64,000 nucleotides of DNA, from assembly GCF_000371785.1 (NCBI RefSeq), contig NZ_AQUI01000002.1, forward strand, positions 372,001-436,000, read 5' to 3'. Under the pieces are notes generated by a model. That model was not told where the DNA came from. It ran no database searches and saw nothing but the letters and a program-made list of their open reading frames with translations. This document shows, in pieces, positions 36,030 to 46,640 of this stretch. Origin of the DNA: Actinopolyspora halophila DSM 43834 (GTDB lineage Bacteria > Actinomycetota > Actinomycetes > Mycobacteriales > Pseudonocardiaceae). Positions within the stretch are counted from its first letter, which is position 1. Each line of letters opens with the position of its first letter. The translations under genes and the position numbers were made by a program.

Positions 36030-37109
36030 CTACTCGGAGTGCAGCGCGAGGCCCGCGCGCAGCTGACCCACGGTCTCGAACATGGCCTCCCGCAGCCTGG
36101 TGCTCGCGCCGAGCAGGTTGGCGAACCCGTGGATGAGGTCGGGGAACCGGCGGGAGATCACCGGGACTCCCGCCGCGGACAGCCGACGCGCGTACTCCTC
36201 GCCCTCGTCCCGCAGCGGGTCGAACCCGGCGGTGATCAGCACGGTCGGTGCCAGACCGCTCAGCTCCTCGTTCAGCAGCACCGAGAGTCGCGGATCGGAA
36301 CGTTCGGCCACGTCCGGCTGGTACATGTCCATGAACCAGTCCATGTCCCCGTCGGTGAGCAGGAAACCGTCGCTGAACAGTTCACGGGAGCGCCTGCGGG
36401 TGCTGGCGTCCACGGCGGGGTAGAGCAGGAACTGCAACACCGGGCTCTTGAGCCCGTTCGCGGTGGCGTGCTGGGCGACCACCGCGGCCAGGTTCCCGCC
36501 CGCGCTGTCGCCGCCGACCGCGATGGAGTCGGGACTGGAACCGAGGTCGGCGGCGTTGTCCAGCACGTACTGGTAGGCGTCCACGGCGTCTTCGGCGGCA
36601 GCCGGGAAGGCGTGTTCGGGTGCGAGCCTGTAGTCCACCGACAGCACCCGGAGGTCGGCGTACTTGGCCAGGAAGCGGCACAGCTCGTCGTGCGTTTCGA
36701 GGTCACCGACCACCCAGCCACCGCCGTGGTAGAACACGAGCAGGCTGCCGGGTTCGGTCAGCCCCTCGGGGCGGTACAGCCGGGCGTCGAGCTCGCCGGA
36801 ACGGGCCCGCACCGAGCGCTTGCTGACCTGTACCCCGGAGACCTCGGCCCCGCGTGTGACCTCCAGTCCCCGCAGCATCCCGGTCCGTGCCTTCTCCGGT
36901 GTGTCGGCGGCCATGCGCTCCTGGCCCGTGAGCGCCTGGAGACGCAACAGCGCCTGTACCTCCAGGTCGAGCTCCTGCCCGTCGAGCCGGACGGGGGAGC
37001 CCGCGATGCGGCGGAGCAGCGGACGCGGGAGTTTCAGCACTCCGTGCAGCACGGCGGACTGGGCGCGCTTCTGCAGGGAGTGCGGGATGACGTCGAGAGC
37101 GTTGGACAC
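36030..37109 (-). CDS. Alpha/beta hydrolase, hormone-sensitive-lipase family
   Basis: About 359 residues. The oxyanion hole is LVFYHGGGWVVGD, the nucleophile elbow GGDSAGGNLAAVV, with the family DYRLAPEHAFPAAAEDA between them. The catalytic Asp and His lie in the late region (AGFDPLRDEGEEYA and PDLIHGFANL). It probably hydrolyses short or medium acyl esters in the cytoplasm. GTG 37109 is preceded by GAAAGG at seven bases; longer upstream starts are less likely. Gene-free DNA of about 470 bases follows upstream (37110-37580), with a CGGTTCAACCG palindrome near 37470 and no ORF that I can support. Confidence 0.9.
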   Translation of the reverse strand: MSNALDVIPHSLQKRAQSAVLHGVLKLPRPLLRRIAGSPVRLDGQELDLEVQALLRLQALTGQERMAADTPEKARTGMLRGLEVTRGAEVSGVQVSKRSVRARSGELDARLYRPEGLTEPGSLLVFYHGGGWVVGDLETHDELCRFLAKYADLRVLSVDYRLAPEHAFPAAAEDAVDAYQYVLDNAADLGSSPDSIAVGGDSAGGNLAAVVAQHATANGLKSPVLQFLLYPAVDASTRRRSRELFSDGFLLTDGDMDWFMDMYQPDVAERSDPRLSVLLNEELSGLAPTVLITAGFDPLRDEGEEYARRLSAAGVPVISRRFPDLIHGFANLLGASTRLREAMFETVGQLRAGLALHSE

Positions 37110-37580
37110 GGCTGGACCTTTCCACGATCGGAACCGACGATGGTGGGCGGTGATGCCCGCTCCGCCGGGGTGGCTCGGTGCCTGTTTCGGAGCTGCGTAC
37201 TTCGGTGGTGTCGCCGTCCCGGCTCCGCCTCGGGTACGTCGCGAGGAGCCCCTGGTGGCGTTCCGCGCCACGTGCCCTGCTGTTTCGCGGTGAGTCGGAC
37301 CAGGAAGCAGGAGCGGATCACCCGACTCGAACCGCCGGGAGGACGATCTCGGGTGGTTCTCGTCGTGTGAGGCGCACTACGCTGAGGCTACCGCTCGGTA
37401 GTGCGTGGTGCGAGACACGTGTTCGGCGATTGACTTCGAGCGCGGTCGAACCCATACCGTGACTCGGTCGGTTCAACCGATCGAATGGTGGTGACCTCGA
37501 TGGGTGGTTACACCGTGTAGTGGAGTGCGTGTTCGTCGGCCGCTGCCCGGAGAACACGCGGATTCGGGAAGGATTTTTCG

Positions 37581-38135
37581 ATGTCGGTGACCGTAGTGGG
37601 GATCGGCGGTTCGGTTCGAGCCGATTCGCAGTCCGAACGTGCCCTGCACGCGGCGCTGGCCGGTGCGCGGGACAGCGGGGCGAAGGTCCACGCGATAACC
37701 GGGAGCGGTCTGGTCATGCCCTTCTACGACCCGGCGGTCACCGAACGTGTCACGAACGCTCGCGAACTCGTGGACGCCCTCCAGGAGGCGGACGGGGTGG
37801 TGCTCGCCTCTCCCGGATACCACGGGACGGTGTCCGGGCTGGTGAAGAACGCCCTGGACCACGTGGAGGACCTGCGGGAGGATCGTCGTCCCTACCTGCA
37901 AGGCAGAGCGGTCGGATGCGTGGGTATCGCCTACGGGTGGCAGGCGACCGTGAACACCATGCAGGCGCTGCGCTCGGTGGCTCATGCGCTGCGCGGCTGG
38001 CCGACCCCGTTGGGAGGGGCGGTCAACTCGGCCGAGACCCGGATGGGGCCCGGTGGGGAGTGCGCCGACCAGAAGGTCGCTTCGACGCTGCACACCATCG
38101 GAGGACAGGTGGCCGATTTCGCGCTCGGGCGCTGA
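37581..38135 (+). CDS. NADPH-dependent FMN reductase
   Basis: A 184-residue flavodoxin-fold protein. It starts VTVVGIGGSVRADSQSERAL, the FMN phosphate-binding loop of the SsuE/MsuE-type reductases, with SPGYHGTVSGLVKNALDHVEDL as the second flavin-binding signature. It would reduce FMN for a monooxygenase or act as a quinone reductase. GAAGGA lies upstream of the ATG. No monooxygenase gene is adjacent, so its partner is unknown. Confidence 0.88.
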   Translation: MSVTVVGIGGSVRADSQSERALHAALAGARDSGAKVHAITGSGLVMPFYDPAVTERVTNARELVDALQEADGVVLASPGYHGTVSGLVKNALDHVEDLREDRRPYLQGRAVGCVGIAYGWQATVNTMQALRSVAHALRGWPTPLGGAVNSAETRMGPGGECADQKVASTLHTIGGQVADFALGR

Positions 38136-38240
38136 TCGGGGTTTTCCCGTTCGCCCTCGTCGTGTTCCCGGACCGTGGCTCGTGGTCGGTGCTCGGGGCG
38201 GGACGAACCGGTGCCGGGTGTCTGCGGGTGGCGGGGGCGG

Positions 38241-38266
38241 GTTTCGCGGTTCGATCGCTCGGGTAT
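38241..38266 (+). promoter_or_regulatory. SigB/SigF-type stress promoter upstream of dps
   Basis: GTTT at 38241-38244 and GGGTAT at 38261-38266 are separated by 16 bases. This matches the mycobacterial SigF (GGTTT-N15-17-GGGTAT) and Streptomyces SigB/H patterns. Initiation would fall about 50 bases before the dps ATG. Confidence 0.55.
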
Positions 38267-38323
38267 TCCACGTAGGCCCCCGGAATCCAATGTCGTAGCG
38301 GGGCTGCGAGGAGGTGCGGCGAA

Positions 38324-38803
38324 ATGGCCGAGAAGGGTCCGATCACCAGCCCGCTGGGCGACGCCGAACGGGACATGACGGCCAAGTCCTTGCAGGGCAC
38401 TCTGGTCGACCTCGTCGACCTGCACCTGGTTGCCAAACAGGCGCACTGGAACGTGGTGGGCAGTGATTTCCGCAGCGTCCACCTGCAACTGGACGAGCTG
38501 GTCAGAAACGCGCGCGAGTTCGCGGACAGCGTCGCCGAACGCGCCGCCGCCATCGGCGCCTCCCCGGACGCGCGGGCGGGCACGGTCTCCGAGAGCTCGG
38601 GGGTGCCCGAGTTCGAGTCCGGCTGGCGCCGCGACAGCGACGTGATCGCGGCGATGGTGGAGGTGCTGGACGAGCTGATCAAGAGGTTGCGGGCCCGGAT
38701 CGACGAGACGGACAAGACCGATCGGGTGACCCAGGACCTGCTCATATCCGTGGCGGCCAAGCTCGAGGAGGCGCACTGGATGTGGCAGGCCAAAGCTTCG
38801 TAG
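38324..38803 (+). CDS. dps: Dps-family ferritin-like DNA-protection protein
   Basis: A 159-residue four-helix protein of the Dps family. The inter-subunit ferroxidase ligands are in LVAKQAHWNVVGSDF (His) and LDELVRNAREFADSVAERAAAIG (Asp/Glu). The C-terminal helix ends EEAHWMWQAKAS. Dps dodecamers oxidise and store iron and shield DNA during oxidative stress or starvation. GAGGAGGT precedes the ATG. A stress sigma-factor promoter motif is placed correctly upstream, consistent with stationary-phase control. Confidence 0.9.
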   Translation: MAEKGPITSPLGDAERDMTAKSLQGTLVDLVDLHLVAKQAHWNVVGSDFRSVHLQLDELVRNAREFADSVAERAAAIGASPDARAGTVSESSGVPEFESGWRRDSDVIAAMVEVLDELIKRLRARIDETDKTDRVTQDLLISVAAKLEEAHWMWQAKAS

Positions 38804-39198
38804 CGGTCGGCGGTGCCGGCTGCTCGGGCTCGTAAGCGCCTGACCTCGGGCGTTCGGCTTGCTTGGCGGTGCAGGTGGCGGAACGCCGCGGCGGGGCAGA
38901 GGGCTCGGGTGGTGGTGAGCGGCCGGTGCCGAAGAAAGATCCGAACCTCCGACCGGCCGCGGTTGCGCCCGGGGACGACGACCGTCCCATGTGGACCTCC
39001 GGGTGGCATCCGCGCGGATCGGGGACGAAGAACCACCGGGGTGATCCGCCCCGACCACGTGGTCGGTTTTCGGTGGTGATTCGGTCGTCCCGGTTCCCCG
39101 CTTCCGTGGAACGGTCGCCGGGGACCGGGACGATTCCTCGTCGGAGGCCGAGAGCTCCTGCCCCTCTCGGAATCGGTCGCTCCGAAGGGAGCGGACGA
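38804..39198. other. Gene-free interval with degenerate repeat
   Basis: The first 100 bases contain scrambled pieces of the dispersed repeat (GGCGGTGCCGGCTGCTCGGGCTCGTAAGCGCCT and GGTGGCGGAACGCCGCGGCGG, here separated). The remainder is GC-rich sequence without a codon-biased ORF on either strand. Reads between convergent genes dps and the flavin oxidoreductase. Confidence 0.4.
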
Positions 39199-40260
39199 TC
39201 AGCGGGCGGCCCGCTCGTACTGGCGGGGCCACAGCGAGTCCGCGCGCAGCCGGTCGGCCGCGTGCAGCGGCCAGTGCGGGTCGCGCAGCAGCTCCCTGGC
39301 CAGCAGCACCGAGTCGGCCGATCCGGAGGCCACGATCTCCTCGGCCTGCTCGGGGGAGGTGATCATGCCGACGGCGCCGGTGGGCACTCCCGACTCCTGC
39401 CTGATCTGCCGCGCGTAGGGCACCTGGTAGCCGGACCCGACCGGGATGGAAACGCCGGGGACCGCTCCACCGGTCGACGCGTCGACCAGGTCGACACCGC
39501 GCGCGGACAGCAGCCCGGCCAGTCGTGCCGAGTCCGCACCGCTCCAGCCGTCCTCGGTCCAGTCGGTCGCCGAGACCCGTGCGAACAGCGGTTTGCCCTC
39601 CGGCCACACCTCGCGCACCGCTTCGGTGATCTCCAGCAGCAGCCGCACGCGGCCGTCGAAGTCGCCGCCGTACTCGTCGGTGCGGTCGTTGACCAGCGGG
39701 GAGTAGAACTGGTGGGCCAGGTAGCCGTGCGCGAAGTGCAGTTCCACCACGTCGAAGCCCGCCTCGTCGGCGCGACGGGCCGCCTCGGCGAATCGACCCG
39801 GCAGCGCGGCGACCTCCTCCGTGCTCAACGCGTGGGGAGCGGTCAGTTCGCCGAACGCCGCGTCGGTGGAGCTGACGGTGGTCCAACCGCCGTCCTCCGC
39901 CGAAAGGCCGTGTCCGCCCTCCCACGGAGCCGAGGTGGAGGCCTTGCGGCCCGCGTGGGCGAGCTGCACGCCGCTCGCGGCGCCCTGGGCGCGGATGAAG
40001 TCGGTGATCCGCTTCCAGGCGGCCACCTGCTCGTCGTTGTACAGCCCGGTGTCGCCGGGACTGATTCTGCCTTCCGGGGTCACGGCGCTGGCCTCGCTGA
40101 TCACCAGTCCGGCGCCACCGGTGGCGAACTGCCCCAGGTGCACCAGGTGCCAGTCGTTCGGCACGCCGTCGGTGGCCGAGTACTGGCACATCGGCGAGAC
40201 CCAGGCGCGGTTGCGGATGTCTACGTCACGGAACTTGACGGGTTCGAACAGTTGACTCAC
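39199..40260 (-). CDS. Old Yellow Enzyme, YqjM-type NADH:flavin oxidoreductase
   Basis: 353 residues, TIM-barrel FMN enzyme. Cys25 in SPMCQYSA is the redox-tuning Cys of the YqjM subclass. QLAHAGRKA carries a substrate-binding His, and the HFAHGYLAHQFYSPLVNDRTD stretch and YGGDFDGRVRLLLEI are typical. FMN phosphate binding lies in GMITSPEQAEEI and VLLARELLRDP. It reduces activated C=C bonds such as enones using NADPH. The start is GTG 40260. It is probably transcribed with the nucleoside hydrolase upstream (about 70 bases gap). Confidence 0.92.
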   Translation of the reverse strand: MSQLFEPVKFRDVDIRNRAWVSPMCQYSATDGVPNDWHLVHLGQFATGGAGLVISEASAVTPEGRISPGDTGLYNDEQVAAWKRITDFIRAQGAASGVQLAHAGRKASTSAPWEGGHGLSAEDGGWTTVSSTDAAFGELTAPHALSTEEVAALPGRFAEAARRADEAGFDVVELHFAHGYLAHQFYSPLVNDRTDEYGGDFDGRVRLLLEITEAVREVWPEGKPLFARVSATDWTEDGWSGADSARLAGLLSARGVDLVDASTGGAVPGVSIPVGSGYQVPYARQIRQESGVPTGAVGMITSPEQAEEIVASGSADSVLLARELLRDPHWPLHAADRLRADSLWPRQYERAAR

Positions 40261-40328
40261 ACCCGCTGGGACTTCGCAGCGGAGTGGAATATTCCGCTAC
40301 GTACCGTACGTCACTCCCGAGCGTCCGG

Positions 40329-41255
40329 TCAGCCCATCGCGCTCGAGACCCGCTCGAACGAGTCGGTGACGAGGTTCCAGAACCCGTCCTGATCGAGGGT
40401 GGTGGCCACGTCCGCGTTGCTCGCGGTCTCCGGCTCGAAGTCGGTCACGGTCATCCCGGAGCTGAACCGACCGGAGGTCTCCACGTCCACTCGCGCCTCG
40501 GTGAGGGTGAACAGCTCGGGGGCGATCACGTAGGCCACCGCGCAGGCGTCGTGGATCGCGGGGCCGTGCTCGCGGTACTGCCGATTGCTCCCGTAGAAGT
40601 CCAGACAGGGGCTCAGCAGCTCGTCCTGCAGACGCCCCAGCCCGGTGAAACGCTGCCGCACCGCGGCCGTGGCCCTGGCCTGGTGGGTCAGGTCCAGTCC
40701 GAACATGACCGTGCGCCACGGGGCCTCGAACACCACGCCCGCCGCTTCCGGGTCGGCCGCGATGTTGAACTCGGCCGCCGGGCTGAAGTTGCCGCGGGTG
40801 TAGGAACCGCCCATGATCACGAACTCCCGCACCCACTCGGTGATGCGCGGTTCCTTGCGCAGCGCCAGTGCGATGTTGGTCAGTGGGCCGACCGCGACGA
40901 GGCTGATCTCGCCGGGGGAGGCCGCGATCGTGTTCACGATGTGGTCCACCGCGTGTTCGGACACCGGCTCGGCCTCGGCCGTCGGGAGGACGACGTCACC
41001 GAGCCCGGTGTTGCCGTGCACGTTGGACGCGGCGCTGCCGGGGCGGACGAGCGGGCGTTCCGCTCCGCGAGCCACCGGGACGTCCATGCCGTAGAACTCG
41101 GCCAGCGCCAGGGCGTTCGGGGTGGTGTGTTCGAGCCCCACGTTGCCTGCCACGGTGGTTATGCCCGTCACCTGCACCGCGGGGCTGCCGTGGGCGAGAG
41201 CGATCGCCAGCGCGTCGTCGATTCCGGGGTCGCAGTCGAGCAGGATTCGTTTCAC
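40329..41255 (-). CDS. Inosine-uridine-preferring nucleoside hydrolase
   Basis: A 308-residue N-ribohydrolase. The N-terminal calcium-binding cluster is DCDPGIDDALAI (residues 8-19). AVGPLTNIALAL, VIMGGSYTRGNFSPAAEFNIAADPEAA and the C-terminal HDACAVAYVI with its calcium Asp follow. It splits ribonucleosides to base and ribose for salvage. ATG 41255 starts the unit; the preceding gene on the same strand ends 107 bases upstream. Confidence 0.93.
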   Translation of the reverse strand: MKRILLDCDPGIDDALAIALAHGSPAVQVTGITTVAGNVGLEHTTPNALALAEFYGMDVPVARGAERPLVRPGSAASNVHGNTGLGDVVLPTAEAEPVSEHAVDHIVNTIAASPGEISLVAVGPLTNIALALRKEPRITEWVREFVIMGGSYTRGNFSPAAEFNIAADPEAAGVVFEAPWRTVMFGLDLTHQARATAAVRQRFTGLGRLQDELLSPCLDFYGSNRQYREHGPAIHDACAVAYVIAPELFTLTEARVDVETSGRFSSGMTVTDFEPETASNADVATTLDQDGFWNLVTDSFERVSSAMG

Positions 41256-41362
41256 GGTGTCGCCTTCTGTGTTTCTCGGGGCGGCTCACGAACCGGTCAC
41301 CTCGTGCGCCCGGTTCGTGCTCCGAGCCCCTGCTTCCTCGTCGTCCGCCGTCCGGCGAACGG

Positions 41363-42124
41363 TCACCCCTGCGCGGAGTCCGCGATCGACTTCGCCTCGC
41401 GGGATCCGGTTTCCAGCGCCTTGCAGCAGTGCGCGATCCAGGAGGAGACCCCTTCGGAACCGCCGGAGGCGAACCCCCGGGCCGCCGAGGCGTAATCCTC
41501 CTGACGGCGGAAGTGGGCCACCTCGGGAACCACGAGTCCCTTGGGGTCCAGCCCGCTGGCGATCACGGTCATCCGGGAGGCCGCGCGGGCGATGATCCCG
41601 TCGACCTCGCCGAACGGGGCCAGCGCGAGCAGTTCCCCGTGCACCACGGCCGCCTGCACCGGTCCGGGGATCGTGCCCTGGGCGTGCCCACTGACCTCCG
41701 TGACCGTGCGGGCCAGCAGGTCCAGCCGGGAGGAGACCTCCTCGTCCGCACGGGGACGCCCGAGACGTTCCTGCTCGTGTTCGCCGACGAGGTCGGCCGC
41801 GGCCAGCACGTGCAACCTGGCCAGAGCCTGCAGCGGAGCGCGTTGCCAGGTCGGCAGCAGGGGACCGATCGCCTCGGCGACCCGCAGGGAGCCGGCGAGC
41901 AGTGGATCGCTCACCTCGCCCCCCTCCGGGATCTCCGCGGCTCCGCCCGCGACCGCCGCGGAGGCCCGCGCGGCGCGCACCGATGCCTCGGCCGCGGTGG
42001 TGGGCCAACCTCGTCGGTTCACCGGGTGCTCGTGCACCTCGTCGATTGCCGCTCTGGCGGTTTCGATCGCTTCGGCCACGCCCGGAAGTTGGACCAGCGG
42101 GCGTAGCGACTCCTGCGCGTTCAC
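41363..42124 (-). CDS. Conserved actinobacterial protein with degenerate Fic-like motif
   Basis: A 253-residue protein that is usually found next to acs in actinobacteria and is often labelled oxidoreductase without support. It begins LRPLVQLPGVAEAIETARAA and has SVRAARASAAVAGGA, reminiscent of Fic N-terminal regions. Near residue 185 there is LLALAPFGEVDGIIARAASRM, which resembles the Fic core HPFxxGNGRxxR with the catalytic His and the GNGR replaced. AMP transfer activity is therefore unlikely. It is divergent from acs across 250 bases. I regard the function as unknown. Confidence 0.65.
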   Translation of the reverse strand: MNAQESLRPLVQLPGVAEAIETARAAIDEVHEHPVNRRGWPTTAAEASVRAARASAAVAGGAAEIPEGGEVSDPLLAGSLRVAEAIGPLLPTWQRAPLQALARLHVLAAADLVGEHEQERLGRPRADEEVSSRLDLLARTVTEVSGHAQGTIPGPVQAAVVHGELLALAPFGEVDGIIARAASRMTVIASGLDPKGLVVPEVAHFRRQEDYASAARGFASGGSEGVSSWIAHCCKALETGSREAKSIADSAQG

Positions 42125-42244
42125 GTCACGAGACGCTACCCGTTAGTGACGAAAAAACGATGCACCCTCCGCCACACGGGGCAAAGTGGATCCTTCGGAC
42201 GGGCGTAGCCAAGTGAGAAGTATTACACTCATTGTGACTTGTCA

Positions 42245-42258
42245 GTGATGTGCAGCAC
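42245..42258. promoter_or_regulatory. Crp-like site in acs promoter region
   Basis: GTGATGTGCAGCAC fits the GTG-N8-CAC core of Crp sites (TGTGA-N6-TCACA). It is 117 bases before the acs ATG and in the divergent region. acs is a known Crp target in enterobacteria. Crp is encoded in this window at 51812. Confidence 0.35.
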
Positions 42259-42374
42259 CGAACGGGGGAATTGGTCTCGACCTTCACTCCGTTTGCCTCT
42301 ATCGAAGTGAGCCGGATCGCACTACCGTTCGTCACGGACAGAGCTGTGCCAGCAGCGACGGAGGTTCGACAGCG

Positions 42375-44348
<1,974 letters not shown>

Positions 44349-44408
44349 ACGTGTTCGCGTGAACACGTGATCGAGGGGAAGGCACGAAGATGCCTCCCCT
44401 CGATTTTT
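44349..44408 (+). terminator. Terminators of acs
   Basis: A perfect hairpin ACGTGTTC-GCGT-GAACACGT (44349-44368) directly precedes a classical intrinsic terminator. The latter has left arm ATCGAGGGGAAGGCA (44370-44384), loop CGAAGA and right arm TGCCTCCCCTCGAT followed by TTTT. It is one of few T-tailed terminators in the window. Confidence 0.9.
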
Positions 44409-44608
44409 CTCACACGGTAGCCCCGAGCAGCGCTTCGCCCGACCGGACGAGTGCGTTCAGCGGTCGGCCGATCTCCATCGAAACACCAGCTCAGCTGGTT
44501 ACGATGGCCCTCTTAGCAACTCGGCCGAGCGTTGACAACCCCTGTCGGGCGAGCGCGGACCAACGCACGCCGTGCTGGCCGCGAGACGCCGTACGGTGGG
44601 TTTTGCCG

Positions 44609-44687
44609 TGTTAAGCTCCCTCGCGGGGCGAGCCGGAAAACTGGTCATTGTGGAGTAAGTGGCGTAATCAATCTCGGGAGCAACTCC
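44609..44687 (+). promoter_or_regulatory. nhaA promoter and structured 5' leader
   Basis: The extended -10 TGTTAAGCT (44609-44617) would start transcription near 44624. The 65-base leader can form CTCGC-GGG-GCGAG (44620-44632) and CCGG-AAAA-CTGG (44633-44644), ending with CGGGAG before GTG 44688. nhaA genes in other phyla have Na+ or pH-related RNA motifs; no match is claimed. Confidence 0.4.
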
Positions 44688-45938
44688 GTGGCGAAATCGC
44701 AGCGCAACCGATCAAAACGGTCCGCCGCCCCGGAGGAGGCCCGGGGTTTTGACTTCGGTTCCTACCTGCGAAACGAAACCGTCGGCGGCATGCTCATGCT
44801 CGCCGCCACCGTTGTCGCGTTGATCGCGGCCAACTCGCCGGCCTCCGGCTTCTACGAAGCCGTCCGCGAGTTCACCGTCGGACCGCACGCACTGCACCTC
44901 GACCTGACGGTCGGGGAGTGGGCCAAGGACGGCCTGCTGGCGATCTTCTTCTTCGTCGCGGGCCTGGAACTCAAGCGGGAGCTGATCCTCGGGGACCTCT
45001 CCGACCGCAAGACGGCGACGCTTCCGGTGCTGGCCGCGCTCGGCGGCATGATCGTGCCTGCCGTGGTGGCCGCCGCCATCGGATTCGGAGCGCCGGGGGC
45101 GGCGCAGGCCTGGGCCATTCCGGTGGCCACCGACATCGCCTTCGCCCTGGGCGTGCTCTCGCTGACCTCCTCGGCCATGCCGACCACAGCGCGGGTGTTC
45201 CTGCTCAGTCTGGCCGTGGTCGACGACCTCGGGGCGATCGTCGTCATCGCGGTGCTGTTCACCTCGGGGCTGAACCTGCTCGCCCTGCTCATCGCCGTGG
45301 TGCTGTGCGTGGGCTACTGGTACGCCCAGCGCAAGCGCATCCGGACGTCGTGGCTGTACGTTCCGCTGGCGGTGGCCACCTGGGTGGCGGTGCACAGCAG
45401 CGGTGTCCACGCCACCATCGCCGGAGTCGCGCTCGGCCTGCTGACCAGGGTGCGGACCGACCCGTACGAGCGGGCCTCGCCCTCCATGCGGCTGGAACAC
45501 CGGCTCCAGCCGTGGTCGGCCGCCCTGGTGGTGCCGATCTTCGCCCTGTTCGCGGCCGGGGTGCCGGTGGGAGCCGACGCCCTGGGCGCCGTCTTCCACG
45601 ACCGGATCGCCATCGCGGTCATGGTGGGACTGGTGTTCGGCAAGATGCTGGGCATCTTCGGTACGTCCTTCGTGGCGGTCAAGCTCGGCTTCGGAACACC
45701 ACCCAAGGGCGTGGCGTGGCGTGACCTGTTCGCGCTGGCGATGCTCGGCGGAGTCGGTTTCACGGTCAGCCTGCTGATCGCGGACCTCTCGTTGAGCGGC
45801 GCCGCCGCGGACCGTGCCAAGGCTGCCGTGCTGATAGCCTCCGCGGTCGCTTCCCTGGTCGCCACGGTGATGTTGATACTGCGCAGGAAGCACGACGGTG
45901 CCCAGGCGCAGGTCCGGACGCAGGGCGGGCAGGTTTGA
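44688..45938 (+). CDS. nhaA: Na+/H+ antiporter NhaA
   Basis: Exchanges internal sodium for protons across the cytoplasmic membrane. About 416 residues and 11-12 TM helices. Family motifs include LRNETVGGMLMLAATVVALI, FFFVAGLELKRE, ATDIAFALGVLSL and the essential Asp pair in LAVVDDLGAIVVIAVLFT. LLTRVRTDPYERASPSMRLEHRLQPWSA forms the typical cytoplasmic loop. GTG 44688 with CGGGAG is chosen; a longer N-terminal reading to 44532 is unconvincing. The carboxy tail is hydrophilic. Sodium export would suit a salt-tolerant organism. Confidence 0.94.
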   Translation: MAKSQRNRSKRSAAPEEARGFDFGSYLRNETVGGMLMLAATVVALIAANSPASGFYEAVREFTVGPHALHLDLTVGEWAKDGLLAIFFFVAGLELKRELILGDLSDRKTATLPVLAALGGMIVPAVVAAAIGFGAPGAAQAWAIPVATDIAFALGVLSLTSSAMPTTARVFLLSLAVVDDLGAIVVIAVLFTSGLNLLALLIAVVLCVGYWYAQRKRIRTSWLYVPLAVATWVAVHSSGVHATIAGVALGLLTRVRTDPYERASPSMRLEHRLQPWSAALVVPIFALFAAGVPVGADALGAVFHDRIAIAVMVGLVFGKMLGIFGTSFVAVKLGFGTPPKGVAWRDLFALAMLGGVGFTVSLLIADLSLSGAAADRAKAAVLIASAVASLVATVMLILRRKHDGAQAQVRTQGGQV

Positions 45939-46084
45939 TCCGTTCGTCCGAGTCCGCCGGTCGGATTCCCCGGCAGCCGTAGTCCCCGGGGGGTTGTTCA
46001 GCCGGGCGGCCGGATCTGGCCCGGGGCGGAGGTGCTTTCCGCCACCATGCTCGGAAGGAGCCGGATGTCGCTCGGATCTGTTCG

Positions 46085-46615
46085 GTGCGGGCACCGCACA
46101 TCGCCTGCACGCCGAACAACTCCGGGGGCACCTACGGCCTGCCGTTGTGGGGTTCCCGGTTCGGGCTGATGCGTGCCGGCCTGTCCGGCCTCGGCGCTGT
46201 GGGCGGGCAGGCTCGGAATCGACCTGCTCACCCCTGGGCACAGCTCTCGGCGCTGCGCCCGCGGCTGAGTGTGCTGATCCTGCTGTTCGGTGTGCTCGTG
46301 CTTGCCGGGGACTTCAACTCCACGCTGAACCAGGGGCCGATGCGGGAACTGACCTCCGAGGGATGCACGGACGTCGGTCGCGCGGCGGGCACCGGAGCGA
46401 GCTCGACCTGGCCGTCGTTCCCGCCGGATTTCCTCGGGATCACCATCGCCCACGTCCTCGTCGCCGGTGACGAGGTCCGTGTCGCCGACTACCGGACGGT
46501 CGGGATCAGCGGCACCGACCACAGCGGGCTGATCACCGAGGTCTGCCTTCGGCGGCTGAACTGCTCCGCGAGGCGCGGGGCGAGGCCGTCAACCCGCGAT
46601 CGGGCGCGTCACTGA
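46085..46615 (+). pseudogene. Remnant of endonuclease/exonuclease/phosphatase (EEP) gene
   Basis: The C-terminal part of an EEP-family protein is recognisable: VLVLAGDFNSTLNQGPMREL, TDVGRAAGTG, WPSFPPDFLGITIAHVLV, and VADYRTVGISGTDHSGLITE. The family expects ITIDHVLV, so the catalytic Asp is Ala here. The N-terminal half is not recognisable as an EEP domain in this frame (GTYGLPLWGSRFGLM and onward); pieces such as QLSALRP are in place but the rest is scrambled. No ribosome site fits. It is therefore called a decayed gene between nhaA and the holin-like gene. Confidence 0.65.
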
Positions 46616-46640
46616 GTCGGGATCACGGCTTCGTGGCACG

